A stretch of DNA of 50,872 nucleotides, taken from positions 127,228 to 178,099 of the forward strand of contig MNCI01018990.1 of NCBI GenBank assembly GCA_015680685.1. The letters are read 5' to 3'. The notes beneath the pieces were generated by a model. That model saw nothing but the letters and a program-made list of their open reading frames with translations. It ran no database searches and was not told the origin of the DNA. Within the stretch, counting starts at the first letter, position 1. Each line of letters begins with the position of its first letter. This DNA is from Gnetum montanum (Eukaryota; Streptophyta; Gnetopsida; Gnetales; Gnetaceae). The translations under genes and the position numbers were made by a program. Shown here one piece after another: positions 46,951 through 50,872 of this stretch.

Positions 46951-46964
46951 GTATCATCATGTTT

Positions 46965-47436
46965 GAAAAAATTTATTCATCCGGTAGAACTGAGAAAAAA
47001 AAGAAAAGCCAAAAACAAAAATTACGCCGTGTGTTTCGGGCCGATTAAAACTACGGCATGCGTTGGGGCCGGAAAAAAAATTGTGGGAGACAAGCCAATA
47101 CCAAAATTGAGCAAGGCTGGTTAGAGGACGTGAAAGTAGCCTCCCGGGGAACATAGACAGCGAGTCTTCAAAAAAAAAAAGGTATATTCGTGCCAGGAAA
47201 TTGCCATCTTGTAAATCCAAAGCGGATCCCACAAGTTTTTCCGGCAGACTGGATTTTTTGCAGTCCAAACAGTTGGTGCGTAGAGGCCGTTTTCTGCTTG
47301 ACTTGGCCAAAGGTATCAATGTTATGTTATATTCGCATCTCGTCCTCCTGGACCAGATTTTGGTGTTGAGGATTTTATACAAACACATTTTTGATTGATA
47401 TCGCAGAATTGCCGCTTTTCATATGGGCGCATCAGC
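46965..47436 (+). promoter_or_regulatory. Upstream and 5' UTR region of the UBP gene
   Basis: The 472 bases between the LINE duplication and the UBP start codon must hold the core promoter and leader if no upstream exon exists. They include two GGGCCG words (about 47037 and 47067), a GCATGC near 47057, an A-rich stretch at 47168-47180 and a higher GC content than the flanking repeats. No clear TATA box was seen. The transcription start cannot be placed. Confidence 0.45.
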
Positions 47437-47553
47437 ATGGGGGCATCTGGTTCTAGATTGGAGAAGGTTTTAGGAGACCAATTTCCTGAAAATGAGAGAT
47501 ACTTCGGTTTCGAGAATTTTGGCAACACATGCTACTGCAATAGTGTTCTTCAG
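47437..47553 (+). CDS. UBP3/UBP4: Ubiquitin-specific protease, UBP3/UBP4-like, exon 1
   Basis: Thirty-nine codons, starting [18 protein letters not shown] and ending in [11 protein letters not shown] at a CAG/GTTCCC donor (phase 0). This is the start of a USP-type deubiquitinating cysteine protease, which removes ubiquitin from substrates. The catalytic Cys is Cys32 in FGNTCYCNS, the Cys box. The N terminus closely follows Arabidopsis UBP3/UBP4 as I remember it. MGASGS fits the N-myristoylation pattern (Gly2, Ser6), so membrane association is possible. There is no stop or frameshift, unlike everything else in the window, which indicates a living gene. The His box and the rest lie beyond the window. 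Confidence 0.92.
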
Positions 47554-48557
47554 GTTCCCTTTCTTTTAAAATTGAATTTATGCTACTTTTCCAGGCATTT
47601 TTTTTCATGTTTCGTTCTGCGCTTTTGGTGTGCAAAGATTTTTGGGTTTTCATTGTATGTATTTGACTGCATCGTTTATTATTATTATTATTATTTTGAT
47701 GGTAATGTGTTCTAAGTTTGAGCTTTCTGAAGAGAGTTCTGCTAATGAGAACGTAGTTCGGTTGACTTCGATCATGTTTTATGATCCTGATGTTATTTTT
47801 GTGCATGGAAGATTATAGTTTTTGATCCTTGCTAGTTGAGATTGTTGCATGACGTAGGTGTACTAGATGCTCACACTGACATGTCTGTACCTTGTTGGTA
47901 TCAAAGAGGGATCGAGTAATTTAGTGGAGGATTTAAACTTTACTGTATGCATTAGCAGCCTTAAATGAGCTTTCAAGATATGGTAATTAATAGTGACATT
48001 GCATTTTTCTTCCATTTTTTTAAAGACGCTTTTTTTTTCTTTTTTGCATCTCTAAGATCAGACCCTTCTCTTTCGGACATCATACCTGGATTGGTTGCTT
48101 ATGAATTTCAAGTTGAACGAGTTGACTTTATGGTTTTAGTTTTCTCGCAATATCAAGTGTAGCATTTGTGGAGTTAATTATACATTACAGAGGTTTGTAA
48201 CAAAACTTGTGTTCGACAGACAACATACCGAATAATTTGTGATTCAGAAAGTAGTGATAAATATGGTAGAAATTGAAAATAGATTTGATGGAGGGCATAT
48301 TGTAATATCACTCTGCACGATTGGCATTGCATCCAAGTAGAAACTAAATAGATGCTGCTGCTCTGTATTAACCGAAATTGGTCACAGGTTACACAATTGT
48401 TTGCAGATGAAATGAAACGGTTATTTCAGATCAATGGGGAGATCATAAAGCATTAGAGCAAGTGAAATATTTCTTGGCATGTCCATTTCAGTAACATAGG
48501 CAATAGTTTGATTTTTCAAGGCAGTTTTACAGGAATGCTGTTGATATGGAAAGATCA

Positions 48558-48665
48558 GTGAGGCATAGTTTACTTGGTTAGAATATGCAGCTTGTGGTCC
48601 AAAGTCATAGCAGGTTTGATTTTCAGGGGGTATGCTGAGACTTGTGCCACACCTGGGGACATGGT
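48558..48665 (+). mobile_element. SINE-like copy inside UBP intron 1
   Basis: GTGAGGCATAGTTTACTTGG, then GTTAGAATATGCAGC, AAAGTCATAGCAGGTTTGATT and GGTATGCTGAG follow the box A, box B and body order of the copy at 495-645. It is divergent, lacks a clear tail, and its ends are approximate. Confidence 0.5.
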
Positions 48666-49937
48666 AAAAATCTGAATGTATTATGTTGGAATGGGCAATG
48701 TACTTTAAAAAGTCACTTTTCTACTGATGGTAAAGCTAACATGGTCATGGTTGAGGATATTGGCTGCCTAACCTAAAATCTACCTGCTAGTAACTACATG
48801 AGTAATGGAACCCTGAATGAATGAACCATGTTAGTACAAACAAAAGTGGTGAAAATGGCCTACCCAGTGGAGGTATCTATTTTTTAAAGGTTTCAGAAAC
48901 GGCAAGATTAATTTGGTTTTCATTGAAGCACGTACGTAGTGCAAGTTTAAAATTAATCATCTTCATTTTTTTTCAATGCATAGGGTATATAGGGTTTGAA
49001 ATCTCTTCATTTTCTGAATGTGTGTGATATTAGGTTAGTTTTCAGGGGAGCTGCTAGTTGCATATATCATAATTTATGTCTAGGTTGAATTGACTTGAAG
49101 CTTCTTTATTAAAAAAATACAAAAATATATTTCCAGTGAAATGATGGATAGTCTTTCAAAAATTTTATCACAGAACAAGTGCACAGAAACCGTATATAAT
49201 GGCAGCACAAAGTTAGTGGTGCTATCTTTTAGAACAGAATTACTTTTCCAATTAGGACCTAAGTTCTTTAGTGATGGCAATTTTTCTACTGTTCTGCTTC
49301 TTACAGTGATTTTTATATCTTATGAACCTTTATTCTATGACCTTTTCAAAGTGAATGTTGTAAGTGTGGTTTTGTTGCAAGTAATGGAATAGTATGTGGA
49401 TTTTGATGGTAATAATCATGTTAAGAGCAGTATGCATACTCTCCAGTTCTGTCGTGATTTTCGTCTGCTCTCTGTGCCACACAGATTAGGTTGTTAATAA
49501 GAGTAATTCAGTGTGTGAATGTTTAGTTTTAGGATGTATTATGTTTGTTATTTCTTTTTTCCAAAATACTGTTTTAACTTTAGCGTGTAACCTCACGAGT
49601 CAATGTTGAAACCCACGATATTTTCTTAATCACATGTTGCAGATTCAGTGATAAGATTAGAACGTATGACATCAAAAGGATATAATCTGCTATGGCATAT
49701 TTTTTTTTGAACTGAATATAATAGGAATTTTTATAAATAAATCTTTCATTCTTCTGTTATTTCCTTCTCTTCTTTGATACAGATAATCCTGCATTGTTCA
49801 CGCAACCTACTTGGTGATTTTGAGCAAACTCCAACATATAGACATCTTCTAATATTAGTATTAGAAATTAACCATGAATGCTTTTATCCGAGTCTATTGG
49901 GAGTCTTTCCTGGTGGGACATATATGACATTTTTGTC

Positions 49938-49969
<32 letters not shown>

Positions 49970-49980
49970 GTATGTATATT
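49938..49980 (+). repeat. TA / TATG microsatellite in UBP intron 1
   Basis: About nine TA units followed by about five TATG-type units. It is a likely length-variable marker. Confidence 0.85.
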
Positions 49981-50471
49981 CGGATATGCACTTTTTTTCT
50001 CAGCTTTTGTAGTTGTATATAATTGTGAGATAAAATAACCCTAGGATCTCTGTCTAATTTGGAAAAGCTTATTCAATTAGGATGTAGATATTTGCATTTA
50101 TATATTTACTTTGAGATTCTGTTTATTAGACAAGAATGGGCATTCACTTGCTAGTAAAGTATTAAATGTTTTCTTTGGAATGTGATTTGCGATGTTTTAA
50201 TAATCTCAAAGCTTATTAACTTTATCTTTTTCTACATTATTTATACGTGTAAAGTTCGACCACTAATCTCTACCTCATCATTGGAATAGGCCTTATACTC
50301 CTTAAATGTTTTAGATTGAAGACGTACTAAACAAGATGTTGCTATATTTTGATAATATGCTTTTTCATATCTGTTTGATAGTTTATTTAATGCATCGGTA
50401 GTGTATTGTATCAACAACATTGCTGTTAGTAATGTACAATGGGAAAATATTGATACTATTGTTCTTTGCAG

Positions 50472-50588
50472 ACGCTTTACTTCTGTGTTCCATTTAGAGA
50501 ACAGTTGCTGGAATATTACGCCAATACAAAGACAGTCACTGAATCTGAGGAAAATATTTTAACATGCTTGGCAGAGCTGTTTACTCAG
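50472..50588 (+). CDS. UBP3/UBP4: Ubiquitin-specific protease, UBP3/UBP4-like, exon 2
   Basis: Thirty-nine codons in phase with exon 1: the joined protein continues from VLQ into [18 protein letters not shown] and ends [13 protein letters not shown] at a CAG/GTGATC donor. The acceptor is TTCTTTGCAG at 50462-50471. The motif [15 protein letters not shown] is characteristic of this UBP subgroup; the first residue is Thr where the usual one is Ala. Together the two exons encode the first 78 residues. Confidence 0.92.
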
Positions 50589-50872
50589 GTGATCATGATT
50601 ATTGCTGTCTTTAGCACAAACAGGAAATAAAAATGGACTAAGAGCTTTTTCAGAAATTTTTCAAATTTCTAGACATCTGTGTGCAACACTAGCTAGCACC
50701 TGCAAAATTCAAGATCAGTTAATTAACTTTTATCACATGACTGATATATGCAATAATATTAGCCGTCAGCATGGAATGTACAAGTTCAGTTAATAAAAGT
50801 ACAGGAATATTAATTCATTGTACCTCAGTTCCTATTTTTATTAATACAATTTCTTTTTGCTTGTTCATAAAA
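50589..50872 (+). other. Start of UBP intron 2, continuing past the window
   Basis: A GT donor at 50589 and no acceptor with a continuing UBP frame before the window ends. The rest of the gene lies to the right. Confidence 0.8.

Larger units (their letters stand above)
42252..46953 (-). mobile_element. L1-type LINE, 5'-truncated, comparatively young
   Basis: A 4.7 kb element on the minus strand with the C-terminal part of ORF1, a complete ORF2 and a 3' tail, bounded by an 11-base direct repeat. ORF1 begins mid-protein at the insertion edge, which is the usual 5' truncation of target-primed reverse transcription. The 3' end reads TTTTTGGGGTCCGACACCCC followed by a C run (12 G on plus, 42253-42264) and not poly(A). 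A few stops and one or two indels disable it. It ends about 470 bases upstream of the UBP start codon, transcribed away from it. Confidence 0.88.
47554..50471 (+). other. Intron 1 of the UBP gene
   Basis: A 2,918-base phase-0 intron with GT at 47554-47555 and TTGTTCTTTGCAG before exon 2. It is T-rich in the plus strand and has an (ATT)n tract at about 47677-47695, a SINE-like copy at about 48558-48665 and a TA/TATG microsatellite at about 49938-49978. No nested gene was recognised. Its length is above that of many compact plant genomes. Confidence 0.85.

Overview
This window looks like nuclear DNA of a land plant, most likely a seed plant with a large, transposon-rich genome. The one host gene is the 5' end of a plant ubiquitin-specific protease of the UBP3/UBP4 type at the right edge (exon 1 at 47437-47553, exon 2 at 50472-50588, a 2.9 kb first intron, gene continuing past the window). 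The species cannot be settled from the sequence. Nearly everything else is retrotransposon DNA in various stages of decay.

Layout, left to right. (1) 1-880: the edge of an LTR, two tRNA-derived SINE copies and a C-rich tract. (2) 880-13962: element A, a complete 13.1 kb Ty3/gypsy element on the minus strand with LTRs of about 0.9 kb, a near tRNA-Asp primer binding site, gag, protease, RT-RNase H-integrase and, between pol and the 3' LTR, a third long coding frame of about 950 codons rich in coiled coil. This structure points to the Athila-like, non-chromovirus lineage. (3) 13968-15130: an inverted, degraded copy of a LINE-ORF1-like sequence whose better copy lies at 40140-41900. (4) 15581-17014: an old LTR of the same broad family, split by a younger solo LTR with a perfect CTCAA target duplication. 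(5) 17015-24764: AT-rich, non-coding, heavily decayed DNA. (6) 24770-31825: element B (minus strand, perfect TTGCT target duplication). (7) 32260-39224: element C (plus strand). B and C are sister non-autonomous relatives of A: they keep gag and protease but lack RT, RNase H, integrase and the third frame, and both retain the same conserved 3' non-coding region. (8) 39697-41900: nested SINEs, then the LINE-ORF1-like pseudogene carrying a SINE with clear target duplication. (9) 42252-46953: a comparatively young 5'-truncated L1-type LINE on the minus strand, bounded by an 11-base direct repeat. (10) 46965 onward: upstream region and first two coding exons of the UBP gene.

The most interesting pattern is the shared design of A, B and C. 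A short motif (AGTCATGGGGG on the element's sense strand), which is the polypurine tract next to the 3' LTR, occurs three times in each element: right after the end of pol (or where pol was removed), before the third frame (or its remnant), and at the LTR. In A the third frame also has upstream signals that look like a private promoter (U3-like palindromes plus a TATA box) and a splice acceptor directly at its ATG. The stop codons in A's third frame read by eye as conversions of CAA, CAG or CGA with no net frameshift over 950 codons, which suggests cytosine-methylation decay of a once long intact protein. All comparisons here were made by eye; no alignment or database search was run.
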